A DNA stretch of 64,000 nt from Aquihabitans sp. G128 (GTDB lineage Bacteria; Actinomycetota; Acidimicrobiia; Acidimicrobiales; Iamiaceae), in assembly GCF_019048865.1 (NCBI RefSeq), contig NZ_CP077604.1, positions 3,348,001 through 3,412,000 of the forward strand, given 5' to 3'. This document shows, one piece after another, positions 34,426 through 42,668 of the stretch; position 1 is the first letter of the stretch, and the number at the start of each line of letters is the position of its first letter. The position numbers and the translations under genes were made by a program. The notes under the pieces are model-generated. The model was not told where the DNA came from, made no database searches, and saw only the letters and a program-made list of their open reading frames with translations.

Positions 34426-35172
34426 GTGACCGCCCTGTCCGTGGCCCGCGTACTACATGGCACCACCGCCGAGGGACCGTTCCTGCGGACAGCGGTATGG
34501 GTGCAGGGCTGCTCTATCCGCTGCCCCGGATGCATCAACCCGCACCTGTTCGAACCCGGCGGACCCGATGCCGACGTTGATGGTCTGGCCGACGCCATCG
34601 TGACCGCCGGCGTCGAGGGACTGACGTTGTTGGGTGGCGAGCCGTTCGACCAGGCGGACGCTTGCGGCTTCCTGGCCGAACGGGTGCGAGCCGCCGGACT
34701 CGGGGTGATCACCTTCACCGGCTACGCCGTCCAGGACCTCCGCAGTCAGCTGGCCGATTCGCCGGTCCACCGGCTCCTGGCCGCCACCGACCTTCTGGTC
34801 GACGGCCCGTACCAGCACGACGCCCCCGAGTCGGCCCGAGCTCTCGTCGGCTCGACGAACCAAGGCTTCCACCATCTCACCGAGCGCTACCGGTCCTACG
34901 ACCCGGCGACCCGCCGTAACCGCATCGACATCCGCATTAGCGCTGATGGCGACACCCGCCTAGCTGGCTTCCTCACCCGCCCCGGCCTCCGGAGCCTCAC
35001 GGGTTCGGCGGCAGTCAATCTTTGTGCCTCGTCTCTGAGCACGCCAAGCGAATCCCCTCCCGGGACTCAGCCTGACGGTCGATCGGAATCGAAGGCCCTC
35101 ACGTCTTCGGCGACTTGGGCAAGCGCACGGCGCATGCGCTCGCCGGCGTCGAGGAACCAGTCCAGGTACTGA
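34426..35172 (+). CDS. Radical-SAM / 4Fe-4S single-cluster protein (NrdG-like)
   Basis: A 248-residue open frame from GTG 34426. The iron-sulfur loop is VQGCSIRCPGCINPHLF (about residues 28-44), C-x3-C-x2-C, as in the 4Fe-4S single-cluster domain of NrdG-like activases. LTLLGGEPFDQADACGFLAE (62-83) is the SAM-binding GGE motif. The segment GLGVITFTGY and ATDLLVDGPYQHD complete the half-barrel. The family match ends near LTRPGLRSL; the last 60 residues overlap antisense with the DUF4268 gene. A +1 shift near 35000 would stop at 35036-35038, 28 bases clear of it, so the tail may be a frame artefact. It likely modifies a protein or nucleotide; the operon partner is the likely substrate or motor. 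Confidence 0.75.
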   Translation: MTALSVARVLHGTTAEGPFLRTAVWVQGCSIRCPGCINPHLFEPGGPDADVDGLADAIVTAGVEGLTLLGGEPFDQADACGFLAERVRAAGLGVITFTGYAVQDLRSQLADSPVHRLLAATDLLVDGPYQHDAPESARALVGSTNQGFHHLTERYRSYDPATRRNRIDIRISADGDTRLAGFLTRPGLRSLTGSAAVNLCASSLSTPSESPPGTQPDGRSESKALTSSATWASARRMRSPASRNQSRY

Positions 35173-36042
35173 TCCCACTGAGCCTCCTCGAGGATGTCGC
35201 CGTCTTCTCGGTAGGTGGCGATCCGGCAGGCTCGCTTGCCTTCGATCTCGTCGAACTTCGAGTTGATGGCCAAAAGCGGCCTCAAGTAGCTCGCGTCGCT
35301 CGACCAAGAGCTCGAAAAGCGCCACGTTGGCCGAGGAGTCGCCGCGATCGATGTACAGCTCGTGACGGAGGCGACGGCCTTGCGCGAACGATGGGTTGAT
35401 CTGGGTCCCCTGGAACGGCCCGCCGAAGGACATCCAGTTGGCCGGTTGTGGCGATCCACGCCGACCCCAGTCGCTGTGCTCGGATGCCTGGCGCTCCAAG
35501 TATCGCTCCCAGAAAGTCCGGTACTTCTCGCTCCGGGGGCTCATCCCGCCGCCGGACCGGCTAGCGGTGCGGACGCGCTTCTGCCAGTCGTTGGGTTTCG
35601 ACACGACCTCGAAGAGGGGTGCGGGCGCCGAAGTACCGATCCTCACGAGGGACAGCACGACTCCGAAGAAGTGTGTGTCCTCGCCTGTTTGCTCGTTGAG
35701 CCAGTCGAGTGCCTGCCGATGCTCGTCTCGGAAGGCCGTTGCGATCCACACGATGGTCGTGGCCCCCGTTCCGGCAGCGTACGTGAGGACTTGACCGAGA
35801 TGCGTGTGATCGGTCGGCTCCAACTGGTTCTCGACCATGAGCACGGCGTCGTTGGTGAGGTCCTGTCCGATGAGGTCGAGCGAGTAGCCCCCCACGGGAT
35901 GCTCCGCTGCGTGTAGTTCCAGCTCGATGCCAAGGGCTCGGCCCAGCCGCTCCGCATTCGCCAGAAGCCATGGCGTGAAGTCACGCGCTTCGTTGGCCCA
36001 GACGGATCGAGGTTGAACAGGTTCGATGTCGCCGAGTTCCAC
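35067..36042 (-). pseudogene. DUF4268 protein, frame broken near 35259
   Basis: From ATG 36042 the frame gives MELGDIEPVQPRSVWANEAR, a DUF91/nuclease-like first part (SLDLIGQDLTNDAVLMVENQ, with D-x-x-x-x-N-Q), TIVWIATAFRDEHRQALDWL, and the DUF4268 start ELYIDRGDSSANVALFELLV. The continuation KFDEIEGKRACRIATYREDG to the stop at 35067 is in the next frame. One surplus G (plus-strand C35259) in CTC-G-AAG explains the break. Uncorrected, the first frame runs to 34960 into the radical-SAM gene. DUF4268 proteins often accompany restriction or defence genes; a nuclease-like role is likely for the corrected 324-residue product. Confidence 0.78.
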
Positions 36043-36085
36043 GGCGGCACCCTATTGGTGATCGACGGCCGGCGGCATTGTGCCG

Positions 36086-38704
36086 TCAGGGTTCGAGGTG
36101 GGGTGGGACGAGCTTGGGAGCTGCTGGTTCCGCTCGCACGACGGCAGACCGCTCTCGTTGGATGCGGACAAGATGCGCATGCATGGCGAGAGCGGACTCG
36201 TGGCTCGGCGCTCGGCTGGCGACCTCGGCCAGGGCCTCGGCGGGGTCGAGGGTGCCGGTGGGGTCGGGGATCCAGGCGTGGTTGGGGATCCAGGCGTGGT
36301 TGGCTTCTCGGCCTCTGGTCATGGCGACGTAGAGGTGCGAGCGGCTCGTGCCGGGCTCGACGACGGCGTAGGCGATGTCGGTGGTGTCGCCTTGGTTGCC
36401 GTAGCCGGTGACGGCCCAGCCGAGCTCGACGTGCCTAGCGACGTAGTCAGCCGGGAGGTGGACTGACCCATGCTCGGCATCGGTCACCACGAGGCCGTCG
36501 TCCTCGCTGACGGATCGGACGGTCCAGGTGTGGCGGTTTCGGACGGTCACGCTGGCGGTCGTCTCGAGGGTGGGCTCGTTGCGACGGGTGGCGATGCGAT
36601 CGCCGATGCCGGCCTTCGTGCCGTCGGCCAGGACAGCACCGTGATCGAGCGCCGTCCCTCGCTCGTGCTGGATCGCTTCGTTGATGGAACGCGCGGTGGA
36701 CACCGAGGCGGCGGTGAGGGCGACCGTCCGGCCTTCGGCTTCAGCGCGGGCCACCTCCTTGGCGAGCTGGCGGGCGAGAAGCTTGGGGTGGGTGGTGTGG
36801 AGCCGGTCGTGGGCGGCGTACTGCTCGGCGGCCTCGGGGTCGGCGGTCCGGAGGGCGATGCTGGCAGCCGCCTTCCACGGTTCCACGAAGCGGCGAGGCG
36901 TGATCAGCTCGTGGTGGGCGAGGGTGTCGCACCAGTGGGCGAAGACGCAGCCTCGGCCGACGGCGGGTAGCTGGGCGGGGTCACCGACGGCGACGAGCCG
37001 CCAGTGGTGGCGGCGGGCGAGGTCGACCAGGCGGTGGAGGTCGTCGGTGCCGGTCATGGCGGCCTCGTCGAGGATGACCGTGGTGCCCGGCCGCCACGGC
37101 CGGCGGCGGTCATCGGCGTGGTGGAGCAGGAACGAGGCGAGAGTGAGGCTGGGGCACTTTGCGTCAGTGGCCAGCACATCGGTGGCCTTGCCCGAGGGAG
37201 CGAGGCCGACGACCGGTCGACCCTGCTGGCCCAGCTCGGCGACGCCCCGGGCGATGGTGGTGGTCTTACCGGTGCCGGCAGGCCCGACGATCACCACGAG
37301 GCCGTCGTCACCAGCGATGGCGCTCGCCGCTGATCTCTGAGGATCGACGCCAGCAGTGGGTGCCGGGTCGAGGCTGGCTCGGGCCCAGTCCTGGAGGTCC
37401 TGTTCCTGCTCGATGACGTGGTGGGTGGTGAGCCGGTGGTCGGTGACGTGCTCCTCCACCGGGCGCCCGTCCCTGCGGCGGGCCCAGGAGCCGAGCACCG
37501 GCGAGAGGTTGAGGCACCGATCGGCGGCGGAGCTGGCCAGCATGTCGATGGTGGCCACCAGAGCCTGGCCCGAGCGGCCGGTGGTAGGCGGCAGGAGCGT
37601 CGCGATGTGACGGGCGAGGTCGGCTTCGAGCCACGTCGAGGACTCATCGGCAGCGAGGCGGATGGCTTCCTCGATCACGGCCTCGTGGCTGGTGTCCGGT
37701 GCCGGTTCGTGCCGGCGGATGCCGTCGGCGGTCAGCTCGTGGCACTCGAACCCCATCGCTGCGGCGTCGGAGGCCCAGAGCTGGTGGAGCTCGGTGGCGT
37801 CGACGCCGTGGGTCTTGTCGGGCCGGGAGTCGGTCACGGCCTTGCGTTCGAGGTTGGCGATTGTGCGGGCGTCCGGCTCGGCGCCATCGTGCTCGTCCTG
37901 CCAGCGCTCGAGGAGCTCGGCGAGCCGGTTGTCGACCTGCACGGTCCGCTTGGAGAACAGGTCGCGCACCTCGTCTGGGATGCAGTCCATGTCGACCGGG
38001 GCACCGGGATCGACACGCTCCCAGCCAACGCCGAGCCGGGCGGCCAGCTCGGTGCGGAGGGCGGCGTCGTAGATCCAGCCGATGGTGCGCTGCTGGTACT
38101 TCAGGAAGCGGGCGTCGAGGGCGAGCCACTTCCCGGTCTCGTCCTGGACCTTCGACGAGATCAGCGCGTGGGTGTGCAGCTGCGGGTCCATCGACCGAGA
38201 GGTGTGCTGGCGGAAGAGCGCAGCGGTGATGCCGAGCGAGTCGACCTGGTCGACACCGTCCTTCCCGCGCCGGGTGACGGCGCCGCGCTCCTCGAACCAG
38301 CCGAGGGCGGCAGTGACGGCGGCGTCGTGGGCGGCAAGGACTTCGGCCCGGACCCACCGGTCGGGTGTGAGCGCCCACAGCGCCGAGACCGACTTCGGGG
38401 CCGAGAACGTGGCGTCGAACCCTCGGGCCGAGCGGTCACCGAACCGGCGCCCGATCGAGTGTCGGGTGGACGGGTGGTGGCCGGCGAGGAGCGCACGGAG
38501 CTGCTCGCCATGGACCTCGCCGGACAGACCGAGGGCCTCGATGCCGGATCCCCACCACCTTCCCGGCGGCTCGTCGGGGTCGAGGTAGTAGTCGACCGGG
38601 CCTCGCCCGGGGCCGGATCGGTCCCGGTCCTCGGCCAGGCCGGCGTAGTAGTCGACCAGTCGGGCGAGCCGGTCGCCGGCCGCCTTCAGGGTCGTCACCC
38701 GCAT
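36086..38704 (-). CDS. MobF-type relaxase/helicase (TraA-like)
   Basis: The 872-residue protein initiates conjugative DNA transfer: it nicks oriT with an N-terminal Tyr and unwinds DNA. The relaxase domain has VTTLKAAGDRLARLVDYYAG, with the catalytic Tyr pair in VDYYAG and VDYYLD, and the metal-binding triad in RQHTSRSMDPQLHTHALISS. The helicase half has Walker A VGPAGTGKTT (near residue 492), Walker B VILDEAAMTGTDDL and motif III VGDPAQLPAVGRGCVF. The C-terminal motif VTGYGNQGDTTDIAYAVV is typical of TrwC/TraA. Start ATG 38704 (a GTG at 38707 is the alternative). It is shorter than most plasmid TraA proteins but complete in domains. Confidence 0.92.
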   Translation of the reverse strand: MRVTTLKAAGDRLARLVDYYAGLAEDRDRSGPGRGPVDYYLDPDEPPGRWWGSGIEALGLSGEVHGEQLRALLAGHHPSTRHSIGRRFGDRSARGFDATFSAPKSVSALWALTPDRWVRAEVLAAHDAAVTAALGWFEERGAVTRRGKDGVDQVDSLGITAALFRQHTSRSMDPQLHTHALISSKVQDETGKWLALDARFLKYQQRTIGWIYDAALRTELAARLGVGWERVDPGAPVDMDCIPDEVRDLFSKRTVQVDNRLAELLERWQDEHDGAEPDARTIANLERKAVTDSRPDKTHGVDATELHQLWASDAAAMGFECHELTADGIRRHEPAPDTSHEAVIEEAIRLAADESSTWLEADLARHIATLLPPTTGRSGQALVATIDMLASSAADRCLNLSPVLGSWARRRDGRPVEEHVTDHRLTTHHVIEQEQDLQDWARASLDPAPTAGVDPQRSAASAIAGDDGLVVIVGPAGTGKTTTIARGVAELGQQGRPVVGLAPSGKATDVLATDAKCPSLTLASFLLHHADDRRRPWRPGTTVILDEAAMTGTDDLHRLVDLARRHHWRLVAVGDPAQLPAVGRGCVFAHWCDTLAHHELITPRRFVEPWKAAASIALRTADPEAAEQYAAHDRLHTTHPKLLARQLAKEVARAEAEGRTVALTAASVSTARSINEAIQHERGTALDHGAVLADGTKAGIGDRIATRRNEPTLETTASVTVRNRHTWTVRSVSEDDGLVVTDAEHGSVHLPADYVARHVELGWAVTGYGNQGDTTDIAYAVVEPGTSRSHLYVAMTRGREANHAWIPNHAWIPDPTGTLDPAEALAEVASRAPSHESALAMHAHLVRIQRERSAVVRAEPAAPKLVPPHLEP
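36266..36301. repeat. 18-bp tandem duplication in relaxase gene
   Basis: GGGGATCCAGGCGTGGTT occurs twice in direct succession (36266-36283 and 36284-36301), duplicating NHAWIP in the protein (NHAWIPNHAWIP). The frame is kept. Looks like a recent slippage or a protein repeat under no strong constraint. Confidence 0.9.
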
Positions 38705-38974
38705 CACCGGGACACCGGACCGGGACGCAATGCACCCGTCTGCTCGGATCGGTGGTTCATGCCCCCTATGCGGTGAGCGGGCCGGGATCTCTGAGGAAGC
38801 TCGGCAGATGGGGCTGGCGGGACGGCCGGGACGCTCGGCGGGACGGTTAGTGGGGCCGGAGGCCTTCCGTCGGGAGGGGCGCAGGGGTACCGTCAGGGGC
38901 GACGCGTCGTCGGGACCGCCGAGACCTGGCCAACCTCACCGCAGCTCAGGCTGCCCTCCTCGGAGGAAGTGCTC
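38705..38974. other. Relaxase-integrase intergenic region, oriT candidate
   Basis: These 270 bases lie between the divergent relaxase and integrase genes. They contain three spaced copies of GGGACG-type repeats (around 38818-38848), an imperfect palindrome CCGGAGGCCTTCCG near 38860, and the integrase ribosome-binding site GGAGGA at 38962-38967. oriT of MobF relaxases usually lies beside the relaxase gene, so this is the first place to look. No excisionase gene is visible. Confidence 0.4.
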
Positions 38975-40083
38975 ATGGCGCGTCAGCGCAGGGCGGGGGG
39001 TGGCGTCGATCGTCTCCCGTCCGGCCGGTTCCGAGTCCGCATCGTCTCGCCCGAGGGCGAACGCATCAGCATCGGGTCCTTCACCACCCGCCGTGCCGCC
39101 GAGACGGCCTACGCCCGCTCGCTGGCCGACCGCGCCGACGGCAAGTGGCGCTCCCCGATCGAAGCGACAATCACGCTCGAGGAGTGCGCCACCGGCTGGA
39201 TCGAAGAACGGCTCACCAGCCGAGGCGAACCGCTCCGGCCGCGGGTGAAGGACATGTACCGGTCCCAGCTCCGCCTACACATCCTCCCGACCCTCGGCTC
39301 CATCCCCGTCCCGAAGATCACCACCGCCCGGGTGCGGTCATTTTCGGCCGAGAAGCGGGGACCCGACGGGCCCGGCGCCAGCACGGCCGCCAAGTGCTAC
39401 CGGCTGCTTCGCTCGATCATGACCACCGCCACCGAGGATGGGCTCCTCGCCGCCAACCCGTGCAACATCAAGGGCGCCGGCGTCGAGCCCGCCGAGGAGC
39501 GACCGATCCCCACCGTTGCCCAGGTCCACGCCATCGCCGAGACGATCCATCCCCGGTACCGCTGCATCGTCCTGCTCGCCGGCTTCGTCGGCCTCCGCAA
39601 GGGCGAGCTGCTCGGCCTCCGCCGCTGCGACCTCGACCTCGAAGCTGGCGAGCTGTCCGTCGTCCAGCAGCGCCAGCTCGACCGCCACGGCCAACACCTC
39701 GTCGGCCCACCCAAGACCGCCGCCGGCAAGCGCACCATCGCCCTCCCCGCCAGCCTGATCCCAGACCTCCAGCACCACCTCGACGAGTACGCCGAGCCCG
39801 GGCGGTACGGCTACGTGTTCACCGGCCAGCAGGCAATCCCCTCGCACCCCACGTCCTCCACGGCGCCTGGCCACGGGCGAGAGCAGCCCACGACCTCGAC
39901 CACATCCACCTGCATGACCTCCGCCACCTGGCCGGCACCCTCGCTGCCAGCACCGGCGCCGGCACCAAGGAGCTCATGTACCGCCACGGCCACGCCAGCC
40001 CCCAAGCCGCCCTCCTCTACCAGCACGCCACGAGAGAGCGTGATGTTGCGCTTGCTAGCGCGATTGACGAGTTGCTTGCCTGA
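38975..40083 (+). pseudogene. int: Tyrosine recombinase integrase, frame broken near 39825
   Basis: From ATG 38975 (GGAGGA 7 bases upstream) the frame encodes MARQRRAGGGVDRLPSGRFR, an arm-binding AP2-like start, a SAM-like core-binding domain (ECATGWIEERLTSRGEPLRP) and the catalytic Arg in LLAGFVGLRKGELLGLRRCD. After YVFTGQQ the match moves to the other frame: APHVLHGAWPRARAAHDLDH, HLHDLRHLAGTLAASTGAGT (H-x-x-R) and ELMYRHGHASPQAALLYQHA (H and the nucleophile Tyr), ending at 40083. One G seems missing from GGG near 39825. As written the enzyme lacks its catalytic C-terminus. The integrase type (tRNA 3' end) fits the attL/attR found. Confidence 0.86.
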
Positions 40084-40126
40084 GGCCGTAGCGCTCACTG
40101 AGCCAGAGACAGCGTTGGCAAGACAA

Positions 40127-40891
40127 TCAAGGTGCGGGCGTCGCTTCACCAAGAGAGGTGAGAAGGGCTGTCTTCGTAGCATCGTCCTCACCCACCCAGA
40201 ATCCCCCTGCAGGCCACGCAGCCGAAGGAGCAGGGATCAGCGCTACGAGCCGCTGCATGTACAAGTCGGAGTAGCGACGGTCACCCACCAAGTAGGCCAG
40301 CGAACAGGATGTCGCAAAGTCTGCTGCTTGAAGCAACCTCGAGTAGGTCGAGTCAGTACATAGTTCGAAGGCAACTCGGGGCGCTCGGTGTACCGGATCA
40401 GCGCAGGTCGTCGACAGATACTTCAGAAACTGCGGGCCACCCTTGCCGTACCCGTTGCTGGGGAGGTCAAATACATACGACAGGCCGAAGTCGCCGCTCA
40501 CAGCGGACGAGATGCTTTCGGTCAAGAATCGATGCAAGGAAGCCCGATCCTCCTCGAGGTCTGCGACCGCTCCTGAGACGCTTAGCAATAGCTGAATCTC
40601 GAACCGCTCGAAGAGGTCACACACTGCTGCAAGAAAGGCTTGGCGAAGATCGGCATCTAGCGCATGCATCGTGGTCCCAGCCTTCGGAGACCATTTGAAC
40701 TCGTCAAAGTCGCCGAATCCTGTTGTTCGACATAGCTCCCGCAGGTCCCACGCGATCTCCGGAAGCAATGCGCCTCTACACACGATACCGCCGTAGCCTT
40801 GGAGATGATCTCCCGCTCCCGGAAGAAGGTTGCGCAGACGTTGCGAGACCTTCTGCTTTGAATCGTCAACGAATAGAACGTTGAATTCCAT
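40127..40891 (-). CDS. DUF3800 family protein, partner of the reverse transcriptase
   Basis: The 254-residue protein starts MEFNVLFVDDSKQKVSQRLR. DUF3800 proteins have an N-terminal Asp motif on the first strand (here FVDDS), a G-G/A-x-V strand (GYGGIVCRGALLPEI), an E-x-K-W segment (FDEFKWSPKAG), and a final LLQAADFATSCSLAYLVG where the Asp completes a predicted RNase H-like site; all four are present. The domain is thought to be a nuclease, but this is not shown for this branch. The ATG at 40891 follows the RT stop by 2 bases (TGACGATG), so translation is coupled. It is convergent with the integrase. Low GC, like the RT gene. Confidence 0.78.
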   Translation of the reverse strand: MEFNVLFVDDSKQKVSQRLRNLLPGAGDHLQGYGGIVCRGALLPEIAWDLRELCRTTGFGDFDEFKWSPKAGTTMHALDADLRQAFLAAVCDLFERFEIQLLLSVSGAVADLEEDRASLHRFLTESISSAVSGDFGLSYVFDLPSNGYGKGGPQFLKYLSTTCADPVHRAPRVAFELCTDSTYSRLLQAADFATSCSLAYLVGDRRYSDLYMQRLVALIPAPSAAWPAGGFWVGEDDATKTALLTSLGEATPAP

Positions 40892-40893
40892 CG

Positions 40894-42576
40894 TCAAGGC
40901 CGTTGACGTCCGGAGTAGTCTTTCTCGACTGGGATTTTCGCCCAGCCTGTGTCCTCAAGCATGAGGAGGGTGGCGAAGTTCTCCTCGTGAGAAGAGAGGA
41001 TACGCCTAACCTCTGACTTGGATGCGCCAGCGGCGCGCATGAACAGTGCACAAGCTCTGTACTGAAGTGCGGAATTGGAGCGCCGAACAACACTCGTCGC
41101 CAGCTGGAGGGCTATGTCCTTATCCCACTCGGCATATCGACTCAGAACCGCAGTGGTAAGGGTCAAATCGTCAGATGTCGAAGCGATCTCGGCGAGCTGA
41201 CCAAAGAGGCCTCTCACTCGCTTGCCCTTGCCCGCTGCGACCGTGCTTGGCACGCCGGTGGCGTACTGGCCCAAGCTCCAGGAGAACTTCGGCCACTGGC
41301 TCTGAAGATGGTCTTCCAGGAAGTCGAGGTAGGGGCCATCCCAAAGCTTGAGCTTTCGAGCCATACGTGCGAGGTGGTCGGCACCGTGAGGAAGCTGCGA
41401 AGAAACGTGAATAAGTTGGATTGCGGCCGGTTTCATCTCTAAGTCCGCAACTGATCTGGCCGTGAAGTAAATGTTGCTTCGACTAGTGGAGGCGGGGTCG
41501 GCAGCTATGCCATCTACCAACTCCGCCACCTGTCTAATCGGAAGCATTGTTCTGCCTGTGATTGGGCTGGGTTCTGCGCCGCTATGAGAGAATGTGTCGA
41601 TAGCCGCCCCGATTTCCTCGCCACGAAGCAGAGATGTCTTTCCTGAATTCAGATCGAGGCCATCGGCACGTAGCGCCGAAGCCAGCGCGACTTGGGTCGA
41701 GCGCAACCATGCCTCAGATGTGGAGAAGATCCAATAGTCGTCCATCCAGCGCACGGCTGTGTTGGTGGTGAAGGTCTCGTCGAGTTCCGGGCGCACATCA
41801 AGTACGGCATCAATATCGGCAAGGTACATGTTCGCTAGGGACGAGGATGATAGGCATCGCTGGGGCAATCCTGCATTTCCCGGCTGAGAGGCAACCCCGT
41901 GCAGAAATGATTCGAGCCGACGCAGCGGCGCCAACTGTCTGCTTCGAACCCTGAGCTTCTCACCGAGAATTCCGAGGTCGATGCTGGGAAAGAAGGATGC
42001 AATGTCAGCGCGCAGCGCAAACTCGTACTGTTCGCTACATTGACGCAGGTAACTCCTGTAGCGGTCCCACTCACCGCTGTTCTTGACGTAACTGCCACGT
42101 TCGGGGTCGGCTCGGTTTGGACGCCATCCGAATACCCAGGAGTGTGTATCGCTATATAGCTCTGGCAGCAGGCGGTCGGTTAGTGCCTGCCCAGCGAGTC
42201 GGTCGATCGGATCCAGCACGACCGCAGGTCGCATCCCGAACTGCTCTTTCGGAACGGTCAGCGCAAGGGTTGGGCGTGCGCCTGTCCCGTTCAGTCGGGC
42301 GGCGACTATCTCTGGACGGTGCTTTACTGCCCACGCGACCTCTGGCCAGCCCCAGGGGTCGCGATACCAATCGCCGTAGGCGTCGTGCTCGACGTTCCGG
42401 AGGGCCCGATCGAGATCAACTAGCTCTGACCAGTTCAAAAGGTCCCTCTCCCTGAGTGTTGGATGATCGTACGCACTCGAGGACCACGGAGGGGGTGAGA
42501 CGGCAACGTGAGGCCAGCCGTTGCATGGCGTGTCTCCAGACCGACCGAAGCTGTGTAGCCGGGCCGTGCGGCCCAT
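40894..42576 (-). CDS. Reverse transcriptase of uncharacterised (defence-like) group
   Basis: The frame encodes 560 residues. RT motifs appear in order: TLALTVPKEQFGMRPAVVLD and DRLAGQALTDRLLPELY (motifs 0-2), RADIASFFPSID with catalytic Asp191 (motif A), GLPQRCLSSSSLANMYL (motif B), VRWMDDYWIF with Asp279-Asp280 (motif C, MDD in place of YADD), and DGLDLNSGKTSLL (motif D). The last 220 residues are alpha-helical repeats with no group-II intron maturase, X or endonuclease domain, as in Abi/UG-type RTs. The first 46 residues look unconserved, and TTG 42438 (NWSELVDLDRALR, with AGGGAGAGGG before it) may be the true start. It directly precedes DUF3800. Group-II intron and retroelement origin are unlikely. 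Confidence 0.85.
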   Translation of the reverse strand: MGRTARLHSFGRSGDTPCNGWPHVAVSPPPWSSSAYDHPTLRERDLLNWSELVDLDRALRNVEHDAYGDWYRDPWGWPEVAWAVKHRPEIVAARLNGTGARPTLALTVPKEQFGMRPAVVLDPIDRLAGQALTDRLLPELYSDTHSWVFGWRPNRADPERGSYVKNSGEWDRYRSYLRQCSEQYEFALRADIASFFPSIDLGILGEKLRVRSRQLAPLRRLESFLHGVASQPGNAGLPQRCLSSSSLANMYLADIDAVLDVRPELDETFTTNTAVRWMDDYWIFSTSEAWLRSTQVALASALRADGLDLNSGKTSLLRGEEIGAAIDTFSHSGAEPSPITGRTMLPIRQVAELVDGIAADPASTSRSNIYFTARSVADLEMKPAAIQLIHVSSQLPHGADHLARMARKLKLWDGPYLDFLEDHLQSQWPKFSWSLGQYATGVPSTVAAGKGKRVRGLFGQLAEIASTSDDLTLTTAVLSRYAEWDKDIALQLATSVVRRSNSALQYRACALFMRAAGASKSEVRRILSSHEENFATLLMLEDTGWAKIPVEKDYSGRQRP

Positions 42577-42624
42577 AGGGTCACGTTAGGGTCACGAGGC
42601 CGATTTTGGGCCTGAACGGCGAAA
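42439..42624 (-). ncRNA. Candidate structured leader RNA of the RT operon
   Basis: If the RT starts at TTG 42438, 186 bases remain between it and the tRNA terminator. They include a hairpin GCAACG/CGTTGC (42503-42524, 10-base loop), a 6-bp stem GGGCCG-TG-CGGCCC (42561-42574) and two direct copies of TAGGGTCACG (42576-42585, 42587-42596). RT defence systems of the DRT and retron kinds use a structured RNA placed right upstream. No template sequence can be named. Low confidence: position and hairpins only. Confidence 0.3.
42576..42596. repeat. Two direct copies of TAGGGTCACG
   Basis: A 10-bp sequence repeated with 1 base between (period 11, one helical turn) at the right end of the element, 78 bases from attR. 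It may be an operator of the RT operon or an integrase/excisionase arm site. Confidence 0.6.
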
Positions 42625-42659
42625 GCCCAGGCGGCCCGGAAACCGGGGCTGACCTGGGC
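42625..42659 (-). terminator. tRNA-Gly terminator
   Basis: On the minus strand GCCCAGG pairs with CCTGGGC around an inner CCGG pairing, followed by TTTC, 10 bases after the tRNA's encoded CCA end. The same block is duplicated at the left element end. Confidence 0.7.
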
Positions 42660-42668
42660 CTTTGTGGT

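Noticed and set aside
34960-35066. C-terminal end of the uncorrected DUF4268 frame
   Set aside because: The frame turns Arg-rich after the break; the family ending is in the other frame, stopping at 35067.
40894-42576. Group II intron or retron
   Set aside because: No intron domain V/VI structure or maturase/X region, and the YADD motif is MDD with a helical C-terminus. A typical msr-msd could not be recognised, though a leader RNA remains possible.
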